The notes beneath the pieces were generated by a model. It was not told the DNA's origin. It did no database searches and saw nothing but the letters and a program-made list of their open reading frames with translations. Shown one piece after another: positions 32,859 through 42,282 of a stretch of 64,000 nt of DNA. The stretch is from positions 1-64,000 of the forward strand of contig NZ_JYIV01000022.1 of NCBI RefSeq assembly GCF_000956405.1, in the 5' to 3' direction. Numbering within the stretch: the stretch's first letter is position 1; each line of letters starts with the position of its first letter. The stretch comes from Microbacterium oxydans. Its GTDB lineage: Bacteria > Actinomycetota > Actinomycetes > Actinomycetales > Microbacteriaceae. The position numbers and the translations under genes are program-made.

Positions 32859-33588
32859 CCAGCGCCTCAGCCAGTGTGAAGGCGCCGGCGTAGAGCGCCT
32901 TGCCGACGATGGCACCCTCGACGCCCAGCGGCACGAGGTCGCGGAGCGCAGCGATGTCGTCCAGGCTCGAGATACCGCCGGACGCGACGACCGGCTTCGG
33001 CGTGCGCGAGGTCACCTCGCGGAGAAGCTCGAGGTTCGGGCCGCGAAGGGTTCCGTCCTTCGTGACGTCGGTGACGACGTAACGGCTGCAGCCGGCGTCT
33101 TCGAGGCGGTCGAGCACCTCCCAGAGGTCGCCGCCCTCCTTGGTCCATCCGCGGGCTGCGAGCGTCGTTCCGCGCACGTCGAGTCCGACGGCGATCGCCT
33201 CGCCATAACGTCCGATCACGTCGGCTGCCCACTCCGGGTTCTCGAGCGCCGCCGTGCCGAGATTGATCCGAGTCGCGCCGCTCTCCAGAGCCGCTTCCAG
33301 CGTCGCGTCATCGCGGATGCCGCCCGAGAGCTCGATGTTCACACCCTTGAACTGCTTGATGACCTTGCGCAGGATCGGTGCATTGCTGCCCCGACCGAAT
33401 GCCGCGTCGAGGTCGACCAGGTGGATCCAGGAGGCGCCCTGCGCCACCCACTCCCCTGCGGCGTCCAACGGGTCGCCGTAGCTGGTCTCGGTCCCGGCCT
33501 CGCCCTGGGTCAGACGGACCGCCTTGCCCCCGGCGACATCGACTGCGGGAAGGAGCGTGAGCGAGGGGGACTGCGCGAAGTCGTTCAT
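32842..33588 (-). CDS. hisA: phosphoribosyl isomerase (HisA/PriA type)
   Basis: 248 residues, TIM barrel. It isomerises ProFAR in histidine synthesis; actinobacterial PriA enzymes also do the TrpF step. [23 protein letters not shown] and [16 protein letters not shown] are close to PriA, with the catalytic Asp in PAVDV and the acid VTDVTKDG on the far side. PriA bifunctionality is likely but trpF presence elsewhere cannot be judged. It lies 103 bp from hisH. Confidence 0.93.
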   Translation of the reverse strand: MNDFAQSPSLTLLPAVDVAGGKAVRLTQGEAGTETSYGDPLDAAGEWVAQGASWIHLVDLDAAFGRGSNAPILRKVIKQFKGVNIELSGGIRDDATLEAALESGATRINLGTAALENPEWAADVIGRYGEAIAVGLDVRGTTLAARGWTKEGGDLWEVLDRLEDAGCSRYVVTDVTKDGTLRGPNLELLREVTSRTPKPVVASGGISSLDDIAALRDLVPLGVEGAIVGKALYAGAFTLAEALDVAGD

Positions 33589-33691
33589 GGGGTCCTTGGA
33601 TCGGGAAGCTCATCGGCCCGGTTCGGGCACGAGAACCGAGGGTAGTCCGCCGGGCGGCGGGGGACAAAACGGATGACGACGGCCAGGGTCG

Positions 33692-34327
33692 TCAGAGGCT
33701 CTCGACCCAGTTGCGCAGCAACCGGATCCCTGCTTCGCCGGACTTCTCCGGGTGGAACTGCGTCGCCGACAGCGGGCCGTTCTCGACGGCGGCGAGGAAT
33801 GGATCGCCGTAGGTCGTCCAGGTCAGCACCGGCTCGGGGAACGGCGGGATGACGTCGAGCTGCCACGACTGGGCGGCGTAGGAGTGCACGAAGTAGAAGC
33901 GTTCCTGCTCGATGCCGCGGAAGAGCACGCTGTCCGAACCGGGCTCGACGGTGTTCCAGCCCATGTGCGGAAGCACCGGTGCATTGAGCTCTGTCACAGC
34001 TCCGGGCCACTCTCCGAGCCCCGCGGTGTCGTGCCCCCGCTCGACGCCGTGCTCGAACAGCACCTGCATTCCGACGCAGATGCCGAGCACCGGACGGCCG
34101 CCCGCGAGACGGCGATCGATGATCTCGTCCCCACCGTGCGCGCGCAGGGCATCTCGGACCGCCTGGAAAGCGCCGACGCCGGGAACGACCAGGCCGTCGG
34201 CTTCGAGAGCGGTACCGCGGTCGCGCGTCAGCACAGCATCCGCGCCGGCGGCGACGAGCGCCTTGACAGCGGAGTGGACGTTGCCCGACTCGTAGTCGAA
34301 CACCGCGACACGGGGCGCCGTGGTCAC
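33692..34327 (-). CDS. hisH: imidazole glycerol phosphate synthase glutaminase subunit
   Basis: 211 residues. It releases ammonia from glutamine for HisF. The nucleophile Cys is in [15 protein letters not shown]; the catalytic His/Glu are in [18 protein letters not shown] is also conserved. The GTG start overlaps the hisB stop (GTGA). hisF is not in the window. Confidence 0.95.
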   Translation of the reverse strand: MTTAPRVAVFDYESGNVHSAVKALVAAGADAVLTRDRGTALEADGLVVPGVGAFQAVRDALRAHGGDEIIDRRLAGGRPVLGICVGMQVLFEHGVERGHDTAGLGEWPGAVTELNAPVLPHMGWNTVEPGSDSVLFRGIEQERFYFVHSYAAQSWQLDVIPPFPEPVLTWTTYGDPFLAAVENGPLSATQFHPEKSGEAGIRLLRNWVESL

Positions 34328-34941
34328 AGTGCACCCTTGGTGGACGGGATGCCGTCGACGAGCGGATCCAGAGCCTTGGCCTGCCGGAACGCACGGGCGA
34401 ACGCCTTGTACTCCGCTTCCGCGATGTGGTGAGGGTCACGCCCGCCGAGAACACGCACGTGCACCGTGAGGGCCGCGTTGAATGTTATTGCTTCGAACGA
34501 GTGGCGCACGAGCGAGCCCGTGAAGTGCCCACCGATCAGGTGGTGCTCGAACCCCGCAGGCTCACCTGTGTGCACGAGATACGGGCGGCCGGAGATGTCG
34601 ACGACCGCCTGCGCGAGTGCCTCGTCCAGGGGGACGAGCGCGTCTCCGTAACGGGAGATGCCCGACTTGTCGCCGAGAGCTTCGAGGATCGCCTGCCCGA
34701 GCACGATCGAGACATCCTCGACGGTGTGGTGGGCATCGATGTGGGTGTCACCGGAAGCGCGCACGGTGAGGTCGGTCAGCGAGTGCTTCGCGAACGCCGT
34801 GAGCATGTGGTCGAAGAAGGGCACCGACGTGTCGATGTGGCTCACGCCCGTGCCGTCGAGGTTCAGCTCGAGCTCGACGGTGGACTCCGACGTGCGGCGC
34901 ACACGGCTCGCGGTGCGCGGGGTCGGTGCGGAAGTGCTCAT
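34324..34941 (-). CDS. hisB: imidazoleglycerol-phosphate dehydratase
   Basis: 205 residues. The metal-binding signatures [14 protein letters not shown] (His/Asp) and [14 protein letters not shown] are both present; it is the monofunctional dehydratase type. [14 protein letters not shown] is also typical. Its ATG overlaps the hisC stop (ATGA). Confidence 0.96.
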   Translation of the reverse strand: MSTSAPTPRTASRVRRTSESTVELELNLDGTGVSHIDTSVPFFDHMLTAFAKHSLTDLTVRASGDTHIDAHHTVEDVSIVLGQAILEALGDKSGISRYGDALVPLDEALAQAVVDISGRPYLVHTGEPAGFEHHLIGGHFTGSLVRHSFEAITFNAALTVHVRVLGGRDPHHIAEAEYKAFARAFRQAKALDPLVDGIPSTKGAL

Positions 34942-36032
34942 GAAGCCGATCCTATCGAGGCCAGGGCGTCGAGGAATGCGGTGGTCTCGGCCTCGGTGCC
35001 CGCACTCACCCTGAGGTGTCCCGGGATGCCGACATCGCGCACGAGCACCCCCTGGTCGTACAGCTGCTGCCAGGTGGCCTTCGGATCGGCGACCCCACCG
35101 AACAGCACGAAGTTCGACCACGATTCGTGCGGCTGGTATCCCAGCGCTTCGAGCGTCGCCGTGATGCGGTCGCGCTGCTCGACGATCTCCTCGACCATGC
35201 CGAGCATGACGTCGGCGTTGCGCAGCGCCGCGACGGCTGCCGCCTGGGTGAGCGCGCTCAGGTGGTACGGCAGACGCACCAGCCGCAGCGCATCGATGAA
35301 TGCGGGGTCGGCCGCCAGGTAGCCGACACGAGCCCCGGCGAAGGCGAACGCCTTGCTCATCGTGCGCGAGACGGCCAGACGCGGCCGCCCTTCGAGCAGC
35401 GTGAGCGCGGAGACCGCATCGTGGGGGGCGAACTCCTGGTAGGCCTCGTCGACGATCACGATGCCACGGGCGGCGTCGTACACCGCTTCGATGACGTCGA
35501 GTCCGAGCGGCGTGCCCGTCGGGTTGTTGGGAGAACAGACGATCACGACATCGGGGTCGGCAGACCGGACCTGATCGGCCGCCTCCTCCGCACTGATCGT
35601 GTAGTCGGGCTGACGGGTGCCGGCGATCCACCGCGCGCCGGTTCCCTGTGCGATCAGCGGATACATGGAGTAGGTCGGCGCGAACCCGAAAGCCGTGCGA
35701 CCCGGGCCGCCGAACGCCTGGAGGATGTGCTGGAGCACCTCGTTGGACCCGTTGCCCGCCCAGATCTGCTCGGGGACGAGGCCATGCCCCAGGTACTCCG
35801 CGAACGATTCCCGGAGCGTGGTGAACTCGCGATCCGGGTAACGGTTGACATCCCGTATGGCGACCGCGATGTCATCGAGGATGTCGCTCGCCACCGCGTC
35901 GGGGATGGGGTGCGTGTTCTCGTTCACATTGAGCGCGATGGGCAGTGGCGCCTGCGGAGCGCCGTACGGCTTCAGTCCGCGGAGATCGTCACGTAGCGGC
36001 AGATCGTTGAGGGAGAGGGTCACCCTTCCCAT
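34938..36032 (-). CDS. hisC: histidinol-phosphate aminotransferase
   Basis: 364 residues, fold type I PLP enzyme. [35 protein letters not shown] and the Schiff-base Lys in [17 protein letters not shown] are present. The ATG at 36032 was chosen; GTG three codons later (36023) is also possible. It is first gene of hisCBH-A; hisD, usually just upstream, is absent. Confidence 0.94.
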   Translation of the reverse strand: MGRVTLSLNDLPLRDDLRGLKPYGAPQAPLPIALNVNENTHPIPDAVASDILDDIAVAIRDVNRYPDREFTTLRESFAEYLGHGLVPEQIWAGNGSNEVLQHILQAFGGPGRTAFGFAPTYSMYPLIAQGTGARWIAGTRQPDYTISAEEAADQVRSADPDVVIVCSPNNPTGTPLGLDVIEAVYDAARGIVIVDEAYQEFAPHDAVSALTLLEGRPRLAVSRTMSKAFAFAGARVGYLAADPAFIDALRLVRLPYHLSALTQAAAVAALRNADVMLGMVEEIVEQRDRITATLEALGYQPHESWSNFVLFGGVADPKATWQQLYDQGVLVRDVGIPGHLRVSAGTEAETTAFLDALASIGSAS

Positions 36033-36104
36033 GCTAGGCGGCGCCTGAGGTCGATGACGCAAAGTTGCCGCCCATGCGGACTCCCCTGCCGAGCCTTCGA
36101 CGGC

Positions 36105-36473
36105 TCAGTGTGCGTACTGAGCCGGGATCGCCAGCGTCTGCCCGATCTGCAGCTCGCCGCCGCGAAGCAGGTTCATCCGGCTGATGTCGCCGATCACATC
36201 ACGCGGATCGGCGTCGGGGGCGACGCTGGTGGCGATCGACCACAGGGTGTCACCGGGCATGACCGTCACGGTCTCGACGCTGACGGCAGCCGCGTCTGAA
36301 CCCGAGGCGATCGCGCTGCCGCCGCTGAGTGCTGCGAAAGCGATGCCCGCGGCAAGGGGCACCGAGGCCAGAGCCAGGAGCACAGCGCGACCACGCGTCG
36401 TCAACCGGAGTCTCGTCGAAGGACGGGGCGTTGCCGGGATGACCGCTGCGGTGGTGAAGCCGATGCTGCTCAT
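36105..36473 (-). CDS. short LysM membrane protein divergent from lexA, likely SOS cell-division inhibitor
   Basis: 122 residues: a cytoplasmic N-terminus (about 27 residues), one membrane helix (VLLALASVPLAAGIAFAAL), then a single LysM domain at about 68-118 (VTVMPGDTLWSIATSVAPDADP). This architecture and its lexA-divergent position match Bacillus YneA, Corynebacterium DivS and mycobacterial ChiZ, which restrain division during SOS. There is no sequence proof of inhibition; it is inferred from size, architecture and location. LexA-box-like dyads overlap its probable promoter. Confidence 0.75.
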   Translation of the reverse strand: MSSIGFTTAAVIPATPRPSTRLRLTTRGRAVLLALASVPLAAGIAFAALSGGSAIASGSDAAAVSVETVTVMPGDTLWSIATSVAPDADPRDVIGDISRMNLLRGGELQIGQTLAIPAQYAH

Positions 36474-36577
36474 GTGGTGCTCCTTAGCCTGTCCCGGAGC
36501 CGTGAGGCTGCCGGTGAAGTTGGCGTAGCGTTCGCATTCCCGTCTCGGCCGGGAGCCGAGAATGCGAAGCTACGTAC

Positions 36578-36591
36578 CGAAGATATCTTCG
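36578..36591. promoter_or_regulatory. LexA-box-like palindrome
   Basis: CGAAGATATCTTCG is a perfect 14-bp palindrome, close to the actinobacterial LexA consensus TCGAAC-N4-GTTCGA (CGAAG/CTTCG instead of CGAAC/GTTCG). It overlaps the predicted -10 of the LysM gene. Confidence 0.55.
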
Positions 36592-36609
36592 AGTTCGAAC
36601 ATCTGTCAA
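36580..36609 (-). promoter_or_regulatory. promoter of the LysM gene with overlapping LexA half-site
   Basis: Minus strand: -35 TTGACA (36604-36609), 18-bp spacer, -10 TATCTT (36580-36585). The sequence at 36595-36610 reads GACAGATGTTCGA on this strand and matches the LexA consensus at 11 of 16 positions, including the full right half GTTCGA, so LexA would sit on the -35. Confidence 0.55.
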
Positions 36610-36648
36610 GTATTCTTCGAAACCACATCACCGAATTGGTCGACACGC

Positions 36649-36664
36649 TCGAACAGATCTTCCA
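36649..36664. promoter_or_regulatory. LexA-box-like site upstream of lexA
   Basis: TCGAACAGATCTTCCA has a perfect left half-site TCGAAC and four matches to the right half GTTCGA. It lies about 100 bp upstream of the lexA ATG and may mediate autoregulation. No clear -10/-35 for lexA was found. Confidence 0.45.
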
Positions 36665-36762
36665 GATTCGCCCGATTCTCGGATACGGTTTCGATAAGGA
36701 CACCCCACCACGGGCCTCCGACATTCGAAGAGGGACGTCGGAACACGCATCGAAGGAGCACC

Positions 36763-37449
36763 ATGAGCGAGAACTCCGCCCCCGAGTCGGAAGCACCGCG
36801 CACGCGTCGCCGGAAGAGCCTCAGCCCGAAGCAGATGGCGATCCTCGAGGTCATCCAGAACTCGATCGCGCACCACGGCTACCCGCCCAGCATGCGCGAG
36901 ATCGGCGACGCCGTCGGCCTCAAGTCCCTCTCCAGCGTCACCCACCAGCTCGGGCAGCTCGAACTCAGCGGCTACCTGCGTCGCGACCCCGGGAAGACCA
37001 GGGCGATGGAGGTGCTCATCGATCTGCCAGGCGCCAGCACGGAGAACCCTGCCGAGGTCGCGACACCGGTCGGAGACGCCGCACTCGTCCCCCTCGTCGG
37101 ACGCATCGCAGCGGGAGTGCCGATCACGGCCGATCAGCAGGTCGAGGAGATCTTCCCCCTCCCCCGCCAGCTGGTGGGCAAGGGCGACCTGTTCATGCTC
37201 AAGGTCTCCGGCGAGTCGATGATCGACGCCGCGATCTGCGACGGCGACTGGGTGGTCGTCCGCTCCCAGAACAGCGCGGAGAACGGCGAGATCGTGGCGG
37301 CCATGCTCGATGGCGAGGCGACGGTCAAGGTGCTGCGTCGCCGGGACGGGCACACCTGGCTTCTTCCGCGCAACTCCGCGTTCGAACCCATCCTCGGTGA
37401 CGAGTCCGTCGTCCTCGGCAAGGTCGTCGCGGTGCTCCGCGCCGTCTGA
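36763..37449 (+). CDS. lexA: LexA repressor
   Basis: 228 residues. An N-terminal winged HTH ([34 protein letters not shown]...[11 protein letters not shown]) is followed by the S24 peptidase domain. The autocleavage Ala-Gly lies in [10 protein letters not shown]; catalytic Ser in GESMIDAAI; catalytic Lys in GEATVKVL. It represses SOS genes, including itself and the LysM gene. The start ATG at 36763 has AAGGAG 7 nt upstream. Confidence 0.96.
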   Translation: MSENSAPESEAPRTRRRKSLSPKQMAILEVIQNSIAHHGYPPSMREIGDAVGLKSLSSVTHQLGQLELSGYLRRDPGKTRAMEVLIDLPGASTENPAEVATPVGDAALVPLVGRIAAGVPITADQQVEEIFPLPRQLVGKGDLFMLKVSGESMIDAAICDGDWVVVRSQNSAENGEIVAAMLDGEATVKVLRRRDGHTWLLPRNSAFEPILGDESVVLGKVVAVLRAV

Positions 37450-37501
37450 ACCGCCGTTCGATCACCTCACGCGGTCATCGCGCATCGTCTTTCTGAGACG
37501 T

Positions 37502-37527
37502 AGGGCCCCTCTTCTCCGAGGGGCCCT
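37502..37527. terminator. bidirectional terminator between lexA and the aldehyde dehydrogenase
   Basis: AGGGCCCCTC and GAGGGGCCCT form a perfect 10-bp stem with a 6-nt loop, between two convergent genes. Confidence 0.8.
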
Positions 37528-37532
37528 TCGCG

Positions 37533-38990
37533 TCAGAACGGGTAGTCGGCGATCTGTGATCGCATCGTGAGCCACTGCGTCTCGGTGAAGGCTTCGACGT
37601 TCACCGAGGCTCCCCCGATACGGGTGCCGTTGCCGGAGTTCTTGGTGCCGCCGAAGGCCGCCATGGATTCGTCGGAGACGGTCTGCTCGTTGATGTGGAT
37701 CTTGCCCGCATCCAGCCGGTCGGCGAGCTCCATCGCCACGGAGACCTCTCCGAGGATCCCGATCGAGAGTCCGAACTCGGAGTCGTTCGCCAGCTCGACG
37801 GCTTCCTCGAGCGTCCTGAACTTCGCCACCGGTGCGACGGGGCCGAAGATCTCGTTCCTCCACGCGGTGTTCTCCCTGTCGAGATCCGTGATCACGGTGG
37901 GACGGAAGAAGCGCCCTTCGTTGGTGCCGCCGGCCGCGATGGTCGCGCCCTCCGCTGCGGCCGCGTTCACGATCTCGACGCAGTGCGCGGTCTGACGTTC
38001 ATCGATGAGAGGCCCCAGGGCGACGTCCTCGGTGTTCGGATCGCCGACGGTGAGGGCTTCGGCCTTCCGGACCAGTGCCGCGACGTAATCGTCGTAGACC
38101 GACTCGTGCACGATGTGCCGACCCGTGGTCATGCAGATCTGGCCCGAGTTCATCCACGAGCCGAACGCGGCAGCGGAGGCGGCCTTCTCCACGTCGACGC
38201 CTGGCAACACGATGAGTGCGTTGTTGCCGCCCAGTTCCAGGTGTGCGCGCTTGAGCAGTCGGCCGCAGGTCTGCCCGATGGCTCGCCCCGCGCCGGTCGA
38301 GCCAGTGAAGGCGACGACGTCGACCTCCGGCGCATCCACGACAGCGGCTCCCACGTCGGCGCCCCCGGGAAGCAGTTGCAGCACTCCGGTGGGGAGACCG
38401 GCCTCCTCGAACACCCGCATGAGCGCGACGCCGCCGCACACCGCAGTGCGGGGATCGGGTTTCAGCAGCACGGCGTTGCCCAGCGCCAGAGCCGGGGCCA
38501 CGGCACGGATCGAGAGGATCAGCGGGAAGTTGAAGGGGGCGATCACCGACACGACGCCGGCCGGCGTGCGGCGCGCGACCGACCAGCGGTTCTCGTTCGA
38601 CGCCAGCACCTCTCCCTGGGGCAGGTGAGGCAGCGCGGCGGCGTCGAAGCACTCGTTCGCCGCGATGTGGGTCTCCAGCGCCGCCTTGGGCGGTGTCGAG
38701 CCGTCTTCGCGGATGATCCACCGCTGGATCTCCTCGGCGTGCGTCTCGAAGAGGGTCCCGGCCCGGCGCAGAACAGCCGCCCGGTCCTCGGGGCGCGTCG
38801 CCGCCCACGCCTTCTGCACCGTCGCCGCGCGGATCGCCGCAGCGTAGACGTCATCCGCCGTCGCGACGCCCACCTGTCCGAGCACGGCGCCGGTCGCCGG
38901 CTCCTTCACCTCCTGCGTGCCGCCCGATCCGGCGACCCACGCGCCGGTGTTGATCTTGCCCTCCCACAGGGCGGGGTCCATGAGCGTCAT
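37533..38990 (-). CDS. benzaldehyde dehydrogenase (ALDH family)
   Basis: 485 residues, NAD(P)-dependent aldehyde dehydrogenase. The Rossmann glycine motif is FTGSTGAGRAIGQ, the catalytic Glu in LELGGNNALIVL and the catalytic Cys in NSGQICMTT. Its position directly downstream of benzoylformate decarboxylase, with an aromatic transporter, points to benzaldehyde oxidation to benzoate; the sequence alone says only ALDH. The ATG at 38990 was chosen; a Met three codons later is also possible. Confidence 0.85.
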   Translation of the reverse strand: MTLMDPALWEGKINTGAWVAGSGGTQEVKEPATGAVLGQVGVATADDVYAAAIRAATVQKAWAATRPEDRAAVLRRAGTLFETHAEEIQRWIIREDGSTPPKAALETHIAANECFDAAALPHLPQGEVLASNENRWSVARRTPAGVVSVIAPFNFPLILSIRAVAPALALGNAVLLKPDPRTAVCGGVALMRVFEEAGLPTGVLQLLPGGADVGAAVVDAPEVDVVAFTGSTGAGRAIGQTCGRLLKRAHLELGGNNALIVLPGVDVEKAASAAAFGSWMNSGQICMTTGRHIVHESVYDDYVAALVRKAEALTVGDPNTEDVALGPLIDERQTAHCVEIVNAAAAEGATIAAGGTNEGRFFRPTVITDLDRENTAWRNEIFGPVAPVAKFRTLEEAVELANDSEFGLSIGILGEVSVAMELADRLDAGKIHINEQTVSDESMAAFGGTKNSGNGTRIGGASVNVEAFTETQWLTMRSQIADYPF

Positions 38991-39039
38991 GTCAGCTCCT
39001 TCGTTGACGGATGGATGTTTCGCGGGATCAGGACGACGC

Positions 39040-40617
39040 TCAGAGCACCACGTGCGCGTCGATGAGAACGGGACCCTCTGCACCGAGCGCGGCACGGTAG
39101 GCCACTCGGAACTCGTCCGGTGTCGAGACCGACGACGCGGGCACCCCGTAACCGGTGGCGAGGGCGACGAAGTCGATTCCAGGCACGTCCAGACCCGGGG
39201 CGTCGAGCGCGTCCAGGACGGCGGCGAAACCGCGCAGCGCACCGTAGGTACCGTTGTTCACGATCACGAACACCGTCCGTGTCTGCTGCTGGGCGGCCGT
39301 CCACAGCGCGGACAAGCCGTAGTTGGCGCTGCCGTCGCCCACCGTCGCGACCACGACATCGTCCGGCCGGGCCAGCGAGATCCCGACGGCGGCAGGCAGA
39401 CCGAACCCGAGTCCGCCCGACGCGGGGAAGTGATACATGTCAGGACGGTCCATGTGGACGCGGTCGAGGAAGATGCCGTCGAGCGTCGTCGTCTCGTTCA
39501 CGTAGGTCGTCCGATCGGTGACGTGCTCGTTGAGCACCTCGAGGATCTGCTCTCCTGTCAGTGCACCCGGCACGCGCCGGACCGGAGGCGTCGGCAGCGC
39601 GTCGAGGCGGACGCCTCGGTCCCTGACGGCCCACGCCAGCGCGGCGAGAGTCGCTCCCACCGGCGCGATCAGGCTGTCGCCCACCGGTGCGCGGCTCGCC
39701 TCGTGCGGATCCTGTGTCAGCTGCAGGACCTGGGCGTGGTCAGGAAGGTACCGCCCCCGCTCATAGCGGTGGTAGCGGAACACGGGAGCGCCGATCACGA
39801 TGATGAGGTCGTGTCCTTCGAGCTTGCGGCGGAGCGCGTCCCTGCCGGTGGGCAGCAGTCCCCGATAGTGGGGATGCGTGGTGGGGTAAGGGCAACGCGG
39901 GGCGGACGGCGCGACCCAGACCGGGGCACCCAGCCGCTCCGCGAGCACGACCGCATCCGATTGCGCCCGTGCGATGTCGACGTCCTGCCCGAGAACAAGC
40001 ACGGGATGGGAAGCGGCATCAAGCCGGGCGGCGAGCTCCTCGATGTCGCCCGCGGTCGGGCCGCCTCCGACGCGGACCGTGCGCGACGCCAGTGAGGCGT
40101 CGTCGTCGCGGGCCGGGTGAGCCCAGTCGTCATAGGGAACGGAGAGGTACACGGGGCCCTGCGGGTGCGTCGTGGCCTCGAGGATGGCCTGGGTCACCGC
40201 GCGCGGAACATCCTGGGCGGCCAGCGGCTCGTGGGAGTGCTTGACGAGCGGCCGCGGGAGCGCTGCGGCGTCCACGTTCGAGAGCATGACCTCCTGCCCC
40301 ACGGTGTCTCGCACCTGCTGGCCCGCCAGGATGACCAACGGCGAATGGCCGTAGTGGGCGTTGGTGAGGGCGCCCATGGCGTTCCCGGTTCCCGAGGCCG
40401 CGTGCAGGTTGACGAAGGCCGGGCCGCCGATCGCCTGCGCGTAGCCGTCGGCCATCCCGACCACCGCCCCCTCGTGGAGGCCCAGGATGTAGCGGAAGTC
40501 CTCCGGCATCCCCGCCAGGAACGGCAGCTCGTTCGAACCGGGGTTGCCGAACACCACCGTCATGCCGTGCGAACGCAGGATCTCGTAGGTGGTCGTCATG
40601 ACGGTCGGTGCGCTCAT
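39040..40617 (-). CDS. mdlC: benzoylformate decarboxylase
   Basis: 525 residues, ThDP enzyme. It decarboxylates benzoylformate to benzaldehyde. All key Pseudomonas residues are in place: Ser28 (NPGSNELP), Glu49 (GLHEG), His72 (NLHAASG) and the His of APVFRYHRY, equal to Ser26/Glu47/His70/His281. The ThDP motif is GDGSANYG...VNNGTYG. FRYILGLHE and VWVAPSAPRCPYP follow the family very closely. The start at 40617 fits the family; upstream frames are not conserved. Confidence 0.92.
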   Translation of the reverse strand: MSAPTVMTTTYEILRSHGMTVVFGNPGSNELPFLAGMPEDFRYILGLHEGAVVGMADGYAQAIGGPAFVNLHAASGTGNAMGALTNAHYGHSPLVILAGQQVRDTVGQEVMLSNVDAAALPRPLVKHSHEPLAAQDVPRAVTQAILEATTHPQGPVYLSVPYDDWAHPARDDDASLASRTVRVGGGPTAGDIEELAARLDAASHPVLVLGQDVDIARAQSDAVVLAERLGAPVWVAPSAPRCPYPTTHPHYRGLLPTGRDALRRKLEGHDLIIVIGAPVFRYHRYERGRYLPDHAQVLQLTQDPHEASRAPVGDSLIAPVGATLAALAWAVRDRGVRLDALPTPPVRRVPGALTGEQILEVLNEHVTDRTTYVNETTTLDGIFLDRVHMDRPDMYHFPASGGLGFGLPAAVGISLARPDDVVVATVGDGSANYGLSALWTAAQQQTRTVFVIVNNGTYGALRGFAAVLDALDAPGLDVPGIDFVALATGYGVPASSVSTPDEFRVAYRAALGAEGPVLIDAHVVL

Positions 40618-40744
40618 GATGTCATCATCACCCTGCCCTTGATATACATGCCAATACATTCCGCCTCTGCTCTCCATAGACGCTGTCGATGGGTGACAGC
40701 GACGACCGTCGGCCGGGGTGACCGCGGGACCACCCCGGCACCGA

Positions 40745-41995
40745 TCAGTCCACGGGGGCGGGGGCGGGCTCTCTCTCGTGCTCGAGTTCCGCCAACGCTG
40801 CCGCCGTGGTCGCCTTCGGCTTGGGGATGGAGGCGACCGCGAGGAATCCGATCACCGCCACGAGGGCGAACAGGTAGAAGCCGAAGGGGTACGCCAGCCC
40901 CGCTGCGACCAGCGACCCCGTCACCCAGGGCCCGACGATGGCCCCGAGACGCCCCACACCGGAGGTGAAGCCCATCCCCGTCGCGACCATCGCCTTCGGA
41001 TACAGGTATCCGACGAAGCCGTAGACCAGCACCTGAGCGCAGAAGACGAAGGCGCCCGTGACCAGGATCACCGTGTTCAGCACGAAGACATCGGTCATCT
41101 TGATGCTCAGGAGGGCGAGCAGCACCGCCGCCGCTCCGAACCACACGAGGGTCGTGCCTTTGATGCCCCGCGCGTCACCCAGGCGTCCGCCGATCAGCAG
41201 ACCGGCGATCGCCCCGACGTTCAACACGAGGAGCATGACGAGCGAACTGGACACGCTGTACCCGGCGCCCGCCATGATCTTGGGCATCCAGGTGTTCAGG
41301 CCGTAGACCAGCAGCAGCCCCATGAAGGCGGCGATCCACAAGCCGACGGTGATGCGGGCACGGCCGGCGGTGAAGATGTCGCGGATGCCGTATCGCGGTC
41401 CCGAGTCGATGTGCCGAGGAAGGGCGGTATGCGTCTCGGGGAGCTTGGCGATGACGAACGGAAGGGTGAGAAGCCCCAGCGCACCTCCAAGGTAGAACAG
41501 CCAAGCCCAGTGCTCCTGAGCCCAGAGCGCCGCGAGCGAGGCGAGCACCGCCCCGGCGTGGTAGCCGGTCATGGTGATCGTCGAGGCATGCGCCCGACGT
41601 CCGCCCGGCGCCGACTCCTGCATGATCGTCACGACGACCGGCATGCAGCCGCCCAGCCCCAGGCCGGCGAGGAATCGGACCAGCCCCATCGTGGCGACAT
41701 CCGGCATCAGCGGGAACAGGATCGTGAAGATCGAGAAGCCTGCGATGCAGACGATCAGCGGGATCCTCCGCCCGAAGCGGTCTGCGAGGGGTCCGATCAC
41801 CGATGCCCCGACGCCGATGCCGACGAGGGAGATCGTCGAGACGAACGTGAGGTCGGCGACCGTGACGCCCAGGTGCCCGAGCTCCGGGTCTGTGAGTATG
41901 GGGATGGTCGCGCCGAGGGCGACGATGTCGAAGCCCTCGAACATGACGGTCAACCAGCAGAGGGCGACGATCCAGGCACGGGATGCGGTCTTCAT
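40745..41995 (-). CDS. MFS transporter, aromatic acid:H+ symporter (AAHS) type
   Basis: 416 residues, 12 predicted helices. The first helix has FEGFDIVALGATIPIL, the AAHS-typical acidic helix; the RFGRRIPL loop after helix 2 is the MFS signature. It is first gene of the set with benzoylformate decarboxylase and aldehyde dehydrogenase, so it probably imports benzoylformate or a related aromatic acid (inference). ATG at 41995 was preferred over a TTG five codons upstream. Confidence 0.85.
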   Translation of the reverse strand: MKTASRAWIVALCWLTVMFEGFDIVALGATIPILTDPELGHLGVTVADLTFVSTISLVGIGVGASVIGPLADRFGRRIPLIVCIAGFSIFTILFPLMPDVATMGLVRFLAGLGLGGCMPVVVTIMQESAPGGRRAHASTITMTGYHAGAVLASLAALWAQEHWAWLFYLGGALGLLTLPFVIAKLPETHTALPRHIDSGPRYGIRDIFTAGRARITVGLWIAAFMGLLLVYGLNTWMPKIMAGAGYSVSSSLVMLLVLNVGAIAGLLIGGRLGDARGIKGTTLVWFGAAAVLLALLSIKMTDVFVLNTVILVTGAFVFCAQVLVYGFVGYLYPKAMVATGMGFTSGVGRLGAIVGPWVTGSLVAAGLAYPFGFYLFALVAVIGFLAVASIPKPKATTAAALAELEHEREPAPAPVD

Positions 41996-42050
41996 TTTCG
42001 GGGTCTCCAAAGGGGTCGGGCGCGCGACGGCGCGAGCCGCAGGCCAGCAG

Positions 42051-42074
42051 AGGTCGCACGGCTCCGTGCGACCT
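42051..42074. other. strong hairpin upstream of the AAHS transporter
   Basis: AGGTCGCACG and CGTGCGACCT form a perfect 10-bp stem with a 4-nt loop, about 55 bp upstream of the transporter start. It could be an operator or leader hairpin; a 10-bp palindrome CCGACGTCGG lies next to it (42075-42084). Confidence 0.45.
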
Positions 42075-42282
42075 CCGACGTCGGAATCCCGATAGCTGTC
42101 GCGCTACCGGGCCATGGAGGAGGGCGTCCCTCCCTGCCATCCGGTGATGGCGCTCCGAACATAAGTCGCCGCGTGACACCCCGTCCAATAGAAGCACTCG
42201 CCGCCGGGCATAGAGCCCGTCGATGTCGACCGATCACGCCTCAGCGCGCGACGCCCGCTGCGACGCCGCATAGGCTCGAGAC

